DNA of 10,280 nucleotides from Methanobacteriota archaeon. Lineage in GTDB: Archaea > Halobacteriota > Methanosarcinia > Methanosarcinales > Methanoperedenaceae. Under the pieces are notes generated by a model, which was given only the letters and a program-made list of their open reading frames with translations, searched no databases and was not told where the DNA came from. Location: contig JAHIHJ010000117.1 of NCBI GenBank assembly GCA_018899795.1, positions 1 through 10,280 on the forward strand. The letters run 5' to 3'. Both the position numbers and the translations under genes were made by a program. Of the stretch, positions 1-5,123 are shown piece by piece (the stretch's first letter is position 1; every line of letters starts with the position of its first letter).

Positions 1-140
1 AAGCTATAAGGGAGCGGATCGAGCGAGAAGAAAAAGCCAATCTTATAAGAGAATTATCTGAAGGATATAAGGTAAGAAAAAAAGAAGACAAAGAAATCTC
101 TCTTGAATGGGATACAACATCAGGAGAAGGAATTGATTAG
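1..140 (+). CDS. Antitoxin of a MazEF-like pair, C-terminal part only (partial at left edge)
   Basis: An open frame enters from the left edge (first full codon at 3) and ends with TAG at 138-140, giving 45 residues. They are highly charged, with a stretch rich in Arg and Glu (IRERIEREEKANLI) followed by an acidic tail. This is the look of the C-terminal arm of a ribbon-helix-helix or similar antitoxin that wraps around a MazF toxin; the DNA-binding N-terminus lies outside the window. The family call rests mainly on position: its stop lies inside the first codons of the toxin gene, the usual antitoxin-toxin order with translational coupling. Which antitoxin family it belongs to cannot be decided from the tail. 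Confidence 0.62.
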   Translation, partial: AIRERIEREEKANLIRELSEGYKVRKKEDKEISLEWDTTSGEGID

Positions 141-471
141 AAGGGGAGATTTGTATTGGGTCAAACTTGATCCGATCGAAGGATCGGAGATCGGGAAAAC
201 AAGACCTGCGGTCGTGATCTCAAATAACATTAACAATGAATTTGCTGATACTGTTACTGTTCTTCCGGTTACTTCAAGTGTGGGAAAGGTGTATCCTTTT
301 GAAGTTTTTTTGAAGAAAGGGATTGCAAATATTTCAGGCGATTCCAAAGTAAAGGCAAATCAAATAAGAACTGTGGATAAAAAGAGGCTCAAGGAGCGAA
401 TCGGAACAATACCAGATGCGATCTTAAGAGATATCGAAAAAGCCGTGAATATCCATATAGAGTTAAAATGA
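133..471 (+). CDS. mazF: MazF/PemK-type toxin, endoribonuclease
   Basis: A 112-residue protein of the MazF/PemK family, toxins that usually cleave single-stranded mRNA at short sites and are neutralised by the partner encoded just upstream. Family landmarks are visible: the start RRGDLYWVKLDP, then GSEIGKTRPAVVISNN carrying the conserved Arg of the active site, and the strand VLPVTSS carrying the conserved Thr/Ser. The length is normal. The chosen start is TTG at 133, because GGAG at 123-126 sits 6 bases upstream and the protein then begins where family members begin. An upstream in-frame TTG at 103 would add ten residues with no family resemblance. The gene overlaps the antitoxin stop by 8 bases, so the two are probably translated from one message. 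No inactivating change is seen. Confidence 0.88.
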   Translation: MIRRGDLYWVKLDPIEGSEIGKTRPAVVISNNINNEFADTVTVLPVTSSVGKVYPFEVFLKKGIANISGDSKVKANQIRTVDKKRLKERIGTIPDAILRDIEKAVNIHIELK

Positions 472-498
472 AATCCCAACTGTGTAGTCACGAAAAAA

Positions 499-510
499 TT
501 TTATACTATA
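499..510 (+). promoter_or_regulatory. TATA box for the small membrane protein gene
   Basis: The AT-rich stretch TTTTATACTATA is centred about 25 bases upstream of the ATG at 530. This is the archaeal TATA-to-start distance, so the message would be leaderless or nearly so. That agrees with the absence of a Shine-Dalgarno sequence before this ATG. Confidence 0.6.
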
Positions 511-529
511 AAATCAAGCATATAATTCC

Positions 530-826
530 ATGGAGTTGAAAAATATTCTAACTGATGGTAAAAATCTGGGAATAGCAGGCGGTATTATTTCAATAATAAG
601 CGTCTTTCTCCCCTGGTACTTTGCCAGTGCGAGCGCAGGAATGCTGGGGCTATCATCCAGTATCTCGGTTAACGGGCTGGGATGGAAAAGCGGAGAAGGT
701 GTGATCCTGAAGGAAAAAATGCAGAGTTTAGCCATGCTGGCATGTGGGCTTCTTATAATAGTTTTAGGGGTGGTGAACCTCAAGAGCATTGGTTCGTTCT
801 CAGGGGAATTCATGGGCACCAAATAA
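530..826 (+). CDS. Small two-helix membrane protein, function unknown
   Basis: A 98-residue protein I do not recognise. It has two hydrophobic segments: residues about 14-34 (GIAGGIISIISVFLPWYFAS) and about 66-84 (SLAMLACGLLIIVLGVVNL). A Ser/Gly-rich loop of roughly 30 residues joins them, and a short polar tail follows. The FLPWY motif at the end of the first helix is common in small archaeal and bacterial multi-helix membrane proteins of unknown role, which usually carry four helices, so this may be a half-size relative. There is no ribosome-binding site; the TATA box just upstream suggests leaderless translation from the ATG. It sits between the toxin gene and the amino-acid operon, with short gaps on both sides, and shows no functional link to either. 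Confidence 0.6.
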   Translation: MELKNILTDGKNLGIAGGIISIISVFLPWYFASASAGMLGLSSSISVNGLGWKSGEGVILKEKMQSLAMLACGLLIIVLGVVNLKSIGSFSGEFMGTK

Positions 827-858
827 ACTTATTACTCACCTGTGCATACTGAGGGGTT

Positions 859-1371
859 ATGATCGTCTCCATGACACTTGAACTCAAAGATATCCCTGGA
901 CAGCTGGTTATTGCTCTTGCGCCGATATCAGAGCTTCACGGGAATATTATGAGCGTGGTTCACCAGCATGAAGAGAAAACCCCAAGGGGAACAATACCAG
1001 TACAGATAACCTTCGAGATAGACCAGGGCGTTCTTGCAGAACTCATAGGGAGACTGGAAAAAAGCGGCGTCGGGGTGGCAAGGGTTGGCGAGGAGAGGCT
1101 GCGGTCTTCTGTCTCTGTTGTGCTCATTGGACATATCATTCATTCAGATATTGGGGACACAATAGACAGAATAGATAAGACCGGGTTTGCTGAAGTCGTG
1201 TACCTGTCGCTTTCCATGCCTGCGATAGAGAAGACCTCATCCGCATACCTTGTTATCAATGCCGAAGGCGAGAAGGAATTAAAGAACGCGCTTGAAATAC
1301 TGCGCGAAGTCGCAAGAAAAAAGGACCTTCTAATGATAGAACCCATAAGGCATAACCAGGGGGCGACATGA
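859..1371 (+). CDS. ACT-domain protein, predicted allosteric regulator of homoserine dehydrogenase
   Basis: A 170-residue protein matching the archaeal ACT-domain family (COG2061 type) that typically sits directly before homoserine dehydrogenase. The first 75 or so residues show the ACT pattern: strand MTLELKD, the turn IPGQL, helix [14 protein letters not shown], then strand MSVVHQHEE. Gly/Leu at this turn commonly binds an amino acid. The second half (about 85-160) looks like a second alpha/beta unit. The start is the ATG at 859, with GAGGGG at 851-856 very close; the ATG at 871 is also possible but would trim the first ACT strand. A weak TATA-like stretch lies near 824-832. The gene ends in an ATGA overlap with hom. 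The likely role, inferred from family and position, is feedback control by threonine or another end product of a dehydrogenase that lacks its own ACT domain. Confidence 0.85.
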   Translation: MIVSMTLELKDIPGQLVIALAPISELHGNIMSVVHQHEEKTPRGTIPVQITFEIDQGVLAELIGRLEKSGVGVARVGEERLRSSVSVVLIGHIIHSDIGDTIDRIDKTGFAEVVYLSLSMPAIEKTSSAYLVINAEGEKELKNALEILREVARKKDLLMIEPIRHNQGAT

Positions 1372-2366
1372 AGACCATAAGATTATCCATAATCGGCTTC
1401 GGCGCAGTGGGACAGGGAGTAGCGCGAGCCATCCTGTCAAAAAAAGAGAAACTTGAAGGTCAGGGGATCGACCTTCGCGTTGTGGGAATATCGGATTCGA
1501 AAGGCAGTGAGATAAATGTCAGGGGGATCGACCTTGAGGACGCTCTTGAGAGGAAAAAACAAAAAGGCACTGTCGCAAAAGGCAATAAGAGCGCACTTGA
1601 TATCATCCGCGATGTGGAACATGAGATCGTCGTGGAAGCCACACCTACCAATATCAAGAACGGTGAGCCCGGCTTGAGCAATATGTCTGCTGCTTTTAAT
1701 TCAGGAAAACACGTTGTCACTTCAAATAAAGGTCCCCTGGCGCTGTGCTTCTCGCAATTGAAGGAAGCTGCCGAGGATAACGGAGTGTTTTTCAGGTACG
1801 AAGCTACCGTGGGCGGCGCAGTCCCTATTTTCAATCTTATACATGAATCACTGGCAGGGAATCGCGTTATCGGGATAGAGGGCATACTTAACGGAACGAC
1901 CAACTACATACTTACCCGGATGGCTGAAGAGAGGCTGCCTTATGAGCTTGTGCTGAAAGAGGCGCAGGAACTGGGGATAGCCGAGACCAACCCGACATAT
2001 GATGTTGAGGGCATTGATTCAGCATGCAAACTGGTAATACTTGCTAACTCGGTCTTCGGGGAGAAAGCCACCTATTGCGACGTAAAAGTTACGGGAATAA
2101 CGAAGATAACGCCAGAAGCGCTTGAGCTTGCCAGCAAGAACAACTATGTAGTAAAGCTCATCTGCGAAGCAGGGAACGGAACGCTGACAGTGGCGCCCAG
2201 ACTTGTTCCTAAGAAGCATCCCCTTGCAGTGGGCGGTACGCTGAACGTGGCGTCCATTCTGACAGACCTGGCTGGAAGGATAACGATCAGCGGAAAGGGC
2301 GCAGGTTCGATAGAGACCGCAAGTTCCATATTGAGCGATATATTATACATTGTCAGAAATTCATGA
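1368..2366 (+). CDS. hom: Homoserine dehydrogenase
   Basis: A 332-residue NAD(P)-dependent enzyme that reduces aspartate semialdehyde to homoserine, the branch point to threonine and methionine. The Rossmann glycine motif GFGAVGQG is at residues 10-17. TSNKGPLAL at 118-126 contains the conserved Lys-121. [10 protein letters not shown] is at 176-185. The family signature [19 protein letters not shown] and the following SACK (199-221) match the PROSITE pattern for homoserine dehydrogenases. The protein stops after the catalytic domain; the C-terminal ACT domain of longer bacterial enzymes is absent, which fits a separate ACT protein being encoded immediately upstream. The ATG overlaps the stop of that gene (ATGA), so translation is probably coupled. 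All visible catalytic motifs are intact. Confidence 0.96.
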   Translation: MKTIRLSIIGFGAVGQGVARAILSKKEKLEGQGIDLRVVGISDSKGSEINVRGIDLEDALERKKQKGTVAKGNKSALDIIRDVEHEIVVEATPTNIKNGEPGLSNMSAAFNSGKHVVTSNKGPLALCFSQLKEAAEDNGVFFRYEATVGGAVPIFNLIHESLAGNRVIGIEGILNGTTNYILTRMAEERLPYELVLKEAQELGIAETNPTYDVEGIDSACKLVILANSVFGEKATYCDVKVTGITKITPEALELASKNNYVVKLICEAGNGTLTVAPRLVPKKHPLAVGGTLNVASILTDLAGRITISGKGAGSIETASSILSDILYIVRNS

Positions 2367-3349
2367 AGGCTGTCCGCGTCAGGGAAGAGGAAGCTGAAAC
2401 CGTAAGACAGGAACTGATCTCAAAAGGTACTGTTGATAAGACAAGAAAACTTGTTAAGAGGAACGGATTTATCGAAATTCCTGTTACGGATACAGCGGTT
2501 GGTTTTACCGTGATCGAACAGGAAGAGCCCGAATTCTATATCCCTAAAAAAACACTTGGCAGCATTCTCGATATACCGGAAAATGAGAAAAAACTTCTGC
2601 CTTCAGGATGGCAGTTGCTGGGGGATGTGATAATAATCACACTGCGCATCGAGCTGGAAACCCGGAAAAACGATATCGCAAAAGCCTTATTATCCATGTA
2701 CCCGGGCTGCAGGACTGTGCTTCTCGACAGGGGTATAAGTGGCAAGATGAGGCAGCCGGAGCGGGAAATTATCGCGGGTGAGAGAACAGAGACTATCCAC
2801 AGGGAGAACGGGTGCCAGTTCAGGCTCGATGCAATGCGTATCATGTACTCACAGGGCAACCTTGCTGAGAGAAAGCGGATGAGCAGGCTTGGCAAAGGTG
2901 AGGTGGTTGTTGATATGTTCGCAGGCATCGGGTATTTCTCAATACCAATGGCTGTGCATTCCAAACCAGAGAAGATTATCGCAATAGAGATAAATCCTGT
3001 ATCATCCGGTTATCTGAGAGAAAATATCAGGCTGAACCGGGTGGAAAATATTATTGAACCAGTTGAGGGGGACTGCGCTCTTGTTACCCCGCGCGGGATC
3101 GCAGACCGGGTCATCATGGGATATCTGGATGCATATCCATATCTTGAGCATGGCATCCTCTCCCTCAAGCCCGGCGGGATCATTCATTTCCATGAGGCTG
3201 TGCCTGAAGCTGTAGAGCAGCGACCTGTCGAGAGGATAATTGGAGCGGCAGGAAAGCTGGGTCGGAAGGTGGAGATGATCGAGGCGCGAAGGATCAAGAA
3301 ATACTCGCCAGGAGTGTGGCATGTGGTGGTGGATGCAAGGATATTTTGA
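2363..3349 (+). CDS. taw2: Trm5/Tyw2-family tRNA(Phe) G37 enzyme, probably Taw2 aminocarboxypropyltransferase
   Basis: A 328-residue class I SAM-binding protein of the Trm5/TYW2 family, acting at position 37 of tRNA(Phe). The N-terminal 100 or so residues form the D1/D2-like region. [18 protein letters not shown] at 153-170 is the family signature, [15 protein letters not shown] at 181-195 is SAM motif I, and the acidic residue of motif II is in AIEINP at 207-212, followed by [12 protein letters not shown]. In Trm5 methyltransferases a later motif reads DRVIMNLP. Here it reads [10 protein letters not shown] (248-257) followed by [11 protein letters not shown] (271-281), which resembles archaeal Taw2 enzymes that transfer the aminocarboxypropyl group of SAM to 4-demethylwyosine. 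I therefore favour Taw2 over Trm5, but the distinction rests on motif reading alone. It is the third gene of the unit, joined to hom by ATGA; the metabolic link could be the shared methionine/SAM branch. Confidence 0.85.
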   Translation: MKAVRVREEEAETVRQELISKGTVDKTRKLVKRNGFIEIPVTDTAVGFTVIEQEEPEFYIPKKTLGSILDIPENEKKLLPSGWQLLGDVIIITLRIELETRKNDIAKALLSMYPGCRTVLLDRGISGKMRQPEREIIAGERTETIHRENGCQFRLDAMRIMYSQGNLAERKRMSRLGKGEVVVDMFAGIGYFSIPMAVHSKPEKIIAIEINPVSSGYLRENIRLNRVENIIEPVEGDCALVTPRGIADRVIMGYLDAYPYLEHGILSLKPGGIIHFHEAVPEAVEQRPVERIIGAAGKLGRKVEMIEARRIKKYSPGVWHVVVDARIF

Positions 3350-3358
3350 GATTTTGAC

Positions 3359-3400
3359 AACTAGAGTTTACAATTTTTTGTTTTTTTGTAAACTATAGTT
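3359..3400. repeat. Imperfect 15-bp inverted repeat with T-rich loop
   Basis: The left arm AACTAGAGTTTACAA (3359-3373) and right arm TTGTAAACTATAGTT (3386-3400) are complementary at 14 of 15 positions, around a 12-base loop of almost only T. The right arm contains a perfect 12-bp palindrome, AAACTATAGTTT (3390-3401). It begins 9 bases after the taw2 stop, so the T tract could serve as the archaeal terminator of the hom operon. The two palindromic half-elements, 32 bp apart, could instead be protein-binding sites. Confidence 0.7.
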
Positions 3401-3417
3401 TGCATCATTCATGCAAA
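3399..3417. repeat. Inverted repeat TTTGCAT / ATGCAAA
   Basis: Seven-base arms TTTGCAT (3399-3405) and ATGCAAA (3411-3417) around a 5-base loop. It abuts the preceding inverted repeat and lies in the gap between convergent genes. Its role is unknown; it could form a small hairpin in transcripts of either strand. Confidence 0.5.
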
Positions 3418-3430
3418 TAATAAAAACTTA

Positions 3431-3448
3431 AGGGCACGGTGGTGCCCT
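3431..3448. terminator. GC-rich hairpin between convergent genes
   Basis: AGGGCAC (3431-3437) pairs with GTGCCCT (3442-3448) around the loop GGTG, a compact 7-bp stem that is GC-rich in an AT-rich gap. It is not followed by a U tract on the + strand. On the - strand a run of seven T (3474-3480) lies before it, immediately after the zinc-protein stop. The hairpin may mark or protect 3' ends of both convergent transcripts. Confidence 0.45.
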
Positions 3449-3484
3449 ATCTTTGGAATTGATATTGAGATCTAAAAAAATGAA

Positions 3485-3682
3485 TTAGTATCTCTTCGGT
3501 TTGTGTTTCTGGTAGCAATCCCTGCAATATACAGGTCTGTCTCCGGATGGCTGGAAAGGAACTTCGGTTTCCTGTTTGCAGTCAGCGCAAGTTGCCTTGT
3601 GCATTTCTCTTGGACCGCCAAAACCGCCGCCGCCTCTTCCGCCTCGGAAACCGCCGCTGCCGCCTCTTCTATCGTCGCCCAT
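3485..3682 (-). CDS. RGG-tailed CxxC-x17-CxxC zinc-ribbon protein, copy 1
   Basis: A 65-residue protein with two parts. Residues 1-24 are a Gly/Arg tail (GDDRRGG, GFRGGRGGGGFGG) of the RGG type that binds RNA in many proteins. Residues 31-58 form a CxxC-x17-CxxC zinc ribbon: CADC, exactly 17 residues, then CRDC, with the strand VPFQPSGDRPVY between. Such small proteins are widespread in Archaea and in several bacterial phyla; a nucleic-acid-binding role is usually assumed but not assigned. The ATG at 3682 is preceded by CGGAG. A run of seven T on the coding strand follows the stop and probably ends transcription. It is the last gene after TRAM and copy 2; a 100-base gap before it contains a T-rich, TATA-like stretch near 3711-3720, so it may also have its own promoter. 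Confidence 0.85.
   Translation of the reverse strand: MGDDRRGGSGGFRGGRGGGGFGGPREMHKATCADCKQETEVPFQPSGDRPVYCRDCYQKHKPKRY
3489..3618. repeat. 130-bp near-identical duplication, copy A (copy B at 3787-3916)
   Basis: This segment matches 3787-3916 at 127 of 130 positions by eye (offset 298). It covers the zinc-ribbon part of both small proteins. The three differences are all synonymous. The Gly/Arg-coding parts outside it differ in length and order. Confidence 0.9.
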
Positions 3683-3782
3683 ATTTATTTCTCCGTATAA
3701 TTTATTTTTCTAATAAAAAAGTCTGGGGCATGATATTTTTCATATCGATACCCATATCTTTTACTGAAAATCATCTATTAAT

Positions 3783-3974
3783 TCAATATCTCTTCGGTTT
3801 ATGTTTCTGGTAGCAATCCCTGCAATATACAGGTCTGTCGCCGGATGGCTGGAAAGGTACTTCGGTTTCCTGTTTGCAGTCAGCGCAAGTTGCCTTGTGC
3901 ATTTCTCTTGGACCGCTTGGTCTGAAACCGCCGCCACTTCCGCCTCGGAAGCCGCCACGTCTATCGTCGCTCAT
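3783..3974 (-). CDS. RGG-tailed CxxC-x17-CxxC zinc-ribbon protein, copy 2
   Basis: A 63-residue paralogue of the gene 100 bases downstream. From the GPREMHK motif to the C-terminus (HKPKRY) the two proteins are identical, including CADC, the 17-residue spacer and CRDC. Only the N-terminal Gly/Arg tail differs, here MSDDRRGGFRGGSGGGFRPS. The DNA of the shared part differs at three silent positions, pointing to recent duplication or ongoing gene conversion. The ATG at 3974 is preceded by CGGAG about 8 bases upstream, in a leader block resembling that of copy 1. It starts 18 bases after the TRAM gene stop, so it is almost certainly cotranscribed with it. The pairing of RGG zinc proteins with a TRAM protein suggests RNA handling; this is inferred from context. 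Confidence 0.87.
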   Translation of the reverse strand: MSDDRRGGFRGGSGGGFRPSGPREMHKATCADCKQETEVPFQPSGDRPVYCRDCYQKHKPKRY

Positions 3975-3992
3975 GTATTTATCTCCGTATAG

Positions 3993-4205
3993 TTAAGTTG
4001 TCTCAAGGGCTGCTATCGCGAACTTTCGCAAGACCTTCTCAATCTTTATCTTGACATGGTCTCCGATTTTTGTCCCGGGTACAAAAATTACAAACCCTTG
4101 GATCCGCGCGATTCCATCCCCTTCTCTGGCTATGCCCTCGATAGTTACATCGTGGACAGCGCCTGTTGAGACAGGAGCGTTTTTATCTGTTACTTCATTA
4201 AACAA
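3993..4205 (-). CDS. Stand-alone TRAM-domain RNA-binding protein
   Basis: A 70-residue protein that is essentially one TRAM domain, a small OB-like barrel that binds RNA and is also fused to tRNA-modifying enzymes. The pattern TIEGIAREGDGIARIQGFVIFV (residues 21-42, described rather than exhaustive) and GTKIGDHVKIKIEKV are characteristic. Stand-alone archaeal TRAM proteins act as RNA chaperones, and cold-induced examples are known from methanogens. The start is TTG at 4205: no ATG is available near the N-terminus, and GAGGG (4212-4216 on this strand) lies 6 bases upstream. That Shine-Dalgarno sequence is complementary to a segment about 35 bases further upstream (see the leader entry). It is the first gene of a unit followed by zinc-ribbon copy 2 after 18 bases. 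Confidence 0.88.
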   Translation of the reverse strand: MFNEVTDKNAPVSTGAVHDVTIEGIAREGDGIARIQGFVIFVPGTKIGDHVKIKIEKVLRKFAIAALETT

Positions 4206-4210
4206 TGTTT

Positions 4211-4260
4211 TCCCTCTGTTCTAATATTCAATCAACCTAAAAGACGCACACACAGAGGGG
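4211..4260 (-). promoter_or_regulatory. Anti-Shine-Dalgarno stem in the leader of the TRAM operon
   Basis: In the - strand transcript, CCCUCUGU (complement of 4252-4259) can pair perfectly with ACAGAGGG (complement of 4212-4219) over 8 base pairs, leaving a 32-base loop. The second arm contains the GAGGG Shine-Dalgarno sequence 6 bases before the TTG start. When closed, the stem would hide the ribosome-binding site. Temperature, the TRAM protein itself, or a zinc protein of the same operon could open or stabilise it. The pairing is seen directly; the regulation is inferred. Confidence 0.55.
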
Positions 4261-4320
4261 ATGTACCCGAACTCTATTAGTTACCTATTAAGCTAACTGA
4301 CAGATTGCCTATACGACCTG

Positions 4321-4332
4321 TATATATATATA
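4321..4332 (-). promoter_or_regulatory. Probable TATA box of the TRAM operon
   Basis: Six TA dinucleotides in a row, within a 16-base AT-rich stretch. Read on the - strand, the start of transcription would fall near 4300, giving a leader of roughly 95 bases before the TRAM start. That leader would contain both arms of the anti-Shine-Dalgarno stem. Confidence 0.45.
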
Positions 4333-4382
4333 TTCTTGGTTGTGATGGAATTGCCCCTGATTCATCCCCATGCACCTGTTTT

Positions 4383-4523
4383 TTAACCATTTTTACTAGC
4401 TTTCAGTTCAAAGAGCAGCCTGTCGTCTTTTTCTTCTTCGATCATGAACTCCCCTCTGTCCCAGATGCGCACAGTTCCTGCGCCATACATACCTTCAGGT
4501 ATCGTCCCCTCAAAATCCGCATA
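4383..4523 (-). pseudogene. Remnant of a LigD-type 3'-phosphoesterase gene (C-terminal fragment)
   Basis: In the frame shifted relative to the nth fragment, 46 codons ending in TAA at 4383-4385 read YADFEGTIPEGMYGAG, then TVRIWDRGEF, then MIEEEKDDRLLFELK and a short tail ASKNG. This is the well-conserved second half of the 3'-phosphoesterase (PE) domain. That domain is found in bacterial LigD and as a small stand-alone archaeal protein, where it trims 3' ends during DNA break repair. The N-terminal half with the metal-binding HxxxH region is absent, and the usual ending (a strand of the type KRLKGRYVLVR) is missing or altered. No start codon or ribosome-binding site precedes it, so it is not expected to be functional. 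It directly abuts the endonuclease III fragment, on the same strand. Confidence 0.78.
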
Positions 4524-4714
4524 TAATCCTGCAGAGACCTGTATTTTTTGAAAAGTGTTTTTGTGACTTCATTCACTCGCTTATCGGTGCACTGTGCAGA
4601 GAGAATTGTGGCTATGAGGAGTTCAAGCGGATTTGAGTTCAGAAGTGCGACTCTCACATGCGGATTTTCTTTTCTCAACAGTTCGATGATCTCTGAAATT
4701 TGTTCATCCACCAT
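4442..4714 (-). pseudogene. nth: Truncated endonuclease III gene, N-terminal third only
   Basis: From the ATG at 4714 (or the in-frame TTG at 4723) the protein begins as a typical archaeal endonuclease III: ISEIIELLRKENPHVRVALL, NPLELLIATILSAQCTD, KRVNEVTKTLFKKYRSLQDY. Full-length enzymes have about 210-220 residues. Here homology stops at residue 64 (position 4523). The frame continues for 26 unrelated residues, reading the phosphoesterase fragment out of frame, to TGA at 4442-4444. The helix-hairpin-helix with the catalytic Lys, the catalytic Asp and the iron-sulfur cluster are all missing, so no glycosylase activity is expected. A TATA-like stretch at 4758-4769 still lies upstream, so the fragment may be transcribed. 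An intact nth elsewhere in the genome would be expected if this is a real deletion. Confidence 0.82.
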
Positions 4715-4756
4715 TATTTCCAATTATTTGATGCAAGATAATTAAGGCTTTTGACC

Positions 4757-4770
4757 GATATATTTAAATC
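4757..4770. promoter_or_regulatory. Shared TATA-like patch between divergent genes
   Basis: ATATATTTAAAT (4758-4769) is nearly palindromic and lies about 44-55 bases upstream of the nth-fragment ATG (- strand) and about 50-60 bases upstream of the lysine-rich gene (+ strand). Placed about 26 bases before transcription start, it would give leaders of about 25 bases in both directions, so it may drive both. Confidence 0.45.
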
Positions 4771-4817
4771 TGATTACGTATAACAATAATAATATAGAAT
4801 ACACGGAGGAAAAATAT

Positions 4818-5117
4818 ATGGTAACTACAGCAAAGGGATTACCCACAGCAGCATCGTGGTGGAAAGAGAGGCCAAAAATAGTGAAACTTGTTCCAACAAA
4901 ATTAAAAAAGCCCGGTAAGGTCAAACCGAAGAAAGTTGTAAAAACTAAAGCAAAGACAGTTGCAAAAGCTAAACCAAAGAAAGTTATGAAATCTAAAGCA
5001 AAGACAGTTGCAAAAGCTAAACCAAAGAAAGTTATGAAATCTAAAGCAAAGACAGTTGTAAAAGCCAAAACAAAGAAAACCGTCACATCAAAGAAGGCAG
5101 TGAAAACCAGAAGATAA
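4818..5117 (+). CDS. Lysine-rich repeat protein, probable nucleic-acid-binding (histone H1-tail-like)
   Basis: A 99-residue, extremely basic protein. The N-terminus (VTTAKGLPTAASWWKERPKI) is the only non-repetitive part. From about residue 28 it consists of Lys, Ala, Val, Pro and Thr in repeats of 16 residues built on the unit KAKTVAKAKPKKVMKS: two exact copies, a degenerate third, and a partial one before. The composition resembles the C-terminal tails of linker histones and of bacterial H1-like proteins, which condense DNA and are disordered. GGAGG at 4805-4809, 8 bases upstream of the ATG, gives a strong start. It is divergent from the nth fragment and faces the midA gene, with only 6 bases between stops. 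DNA binding is inferred from charge; no folded domain is recognised. The reverse frame is long and hydrophobic only because the repeat is. Confidence 0.8.
   Translation: MVTTAKGLPTAASWWKERPKIVKLVPTKLKKPGKVKPKKVVKTKAKTVAKAKPKKVMKSKAKTVAKAKPKKVMKSKAKTVVKAKTKKTVTSKKAVKTRR
4947..5090 (+). repeat. 48-bp in-frame tandem repeat
   Basis: Units start at 4947, 4995 and 5043. The first two are identical over 48 bp; the third is close for about 35 bases and then diverges. Each unit encodes 16 residues, so gain or loss of units keeps the reading frame. The near-identity of units one and two suggests recent expansion. Confidence 0.88.
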
Positions 5118-5123
5118 ACAGCT

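Noticed and set aside
103..132. Upstream TTG start for the MazF gene.
   Set aside because: No ribosome-binding site fits it and the ten added residues do not resemble the family; GGAG at 123-126 supports TTG at 133.
3503..3992. Forward-strand open frames across the two zinc-ribbon genes.
   Set aside because: They are duplicated only because the real reverse genes are; they carry no ribosome-binding sites and no family resemblance.
4261..4382. Possible regulatory RNA or riboswitch in the gap upstream of the TRAM gene beyond the anti-Shine-Dalgarno stem.
   Set aside because: Only the TA-repeat promoter and a weak partial symmetry around 4276-4298 are visible; no known riboswitch pattern was recognised.
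4742..5086. Reverse-strand open frame of 114 codons with a repeated hydrophobic pattern (FALDFITFFGLAFATV), resembling a membrane protein.
   Set aside because: It is the mirror of the lysine-rich repeat gene: Lys codons AAA/AAG read as Phe/Leu on the other strand. The forward gene has a strong GGAGG site and the reverse frame has none.
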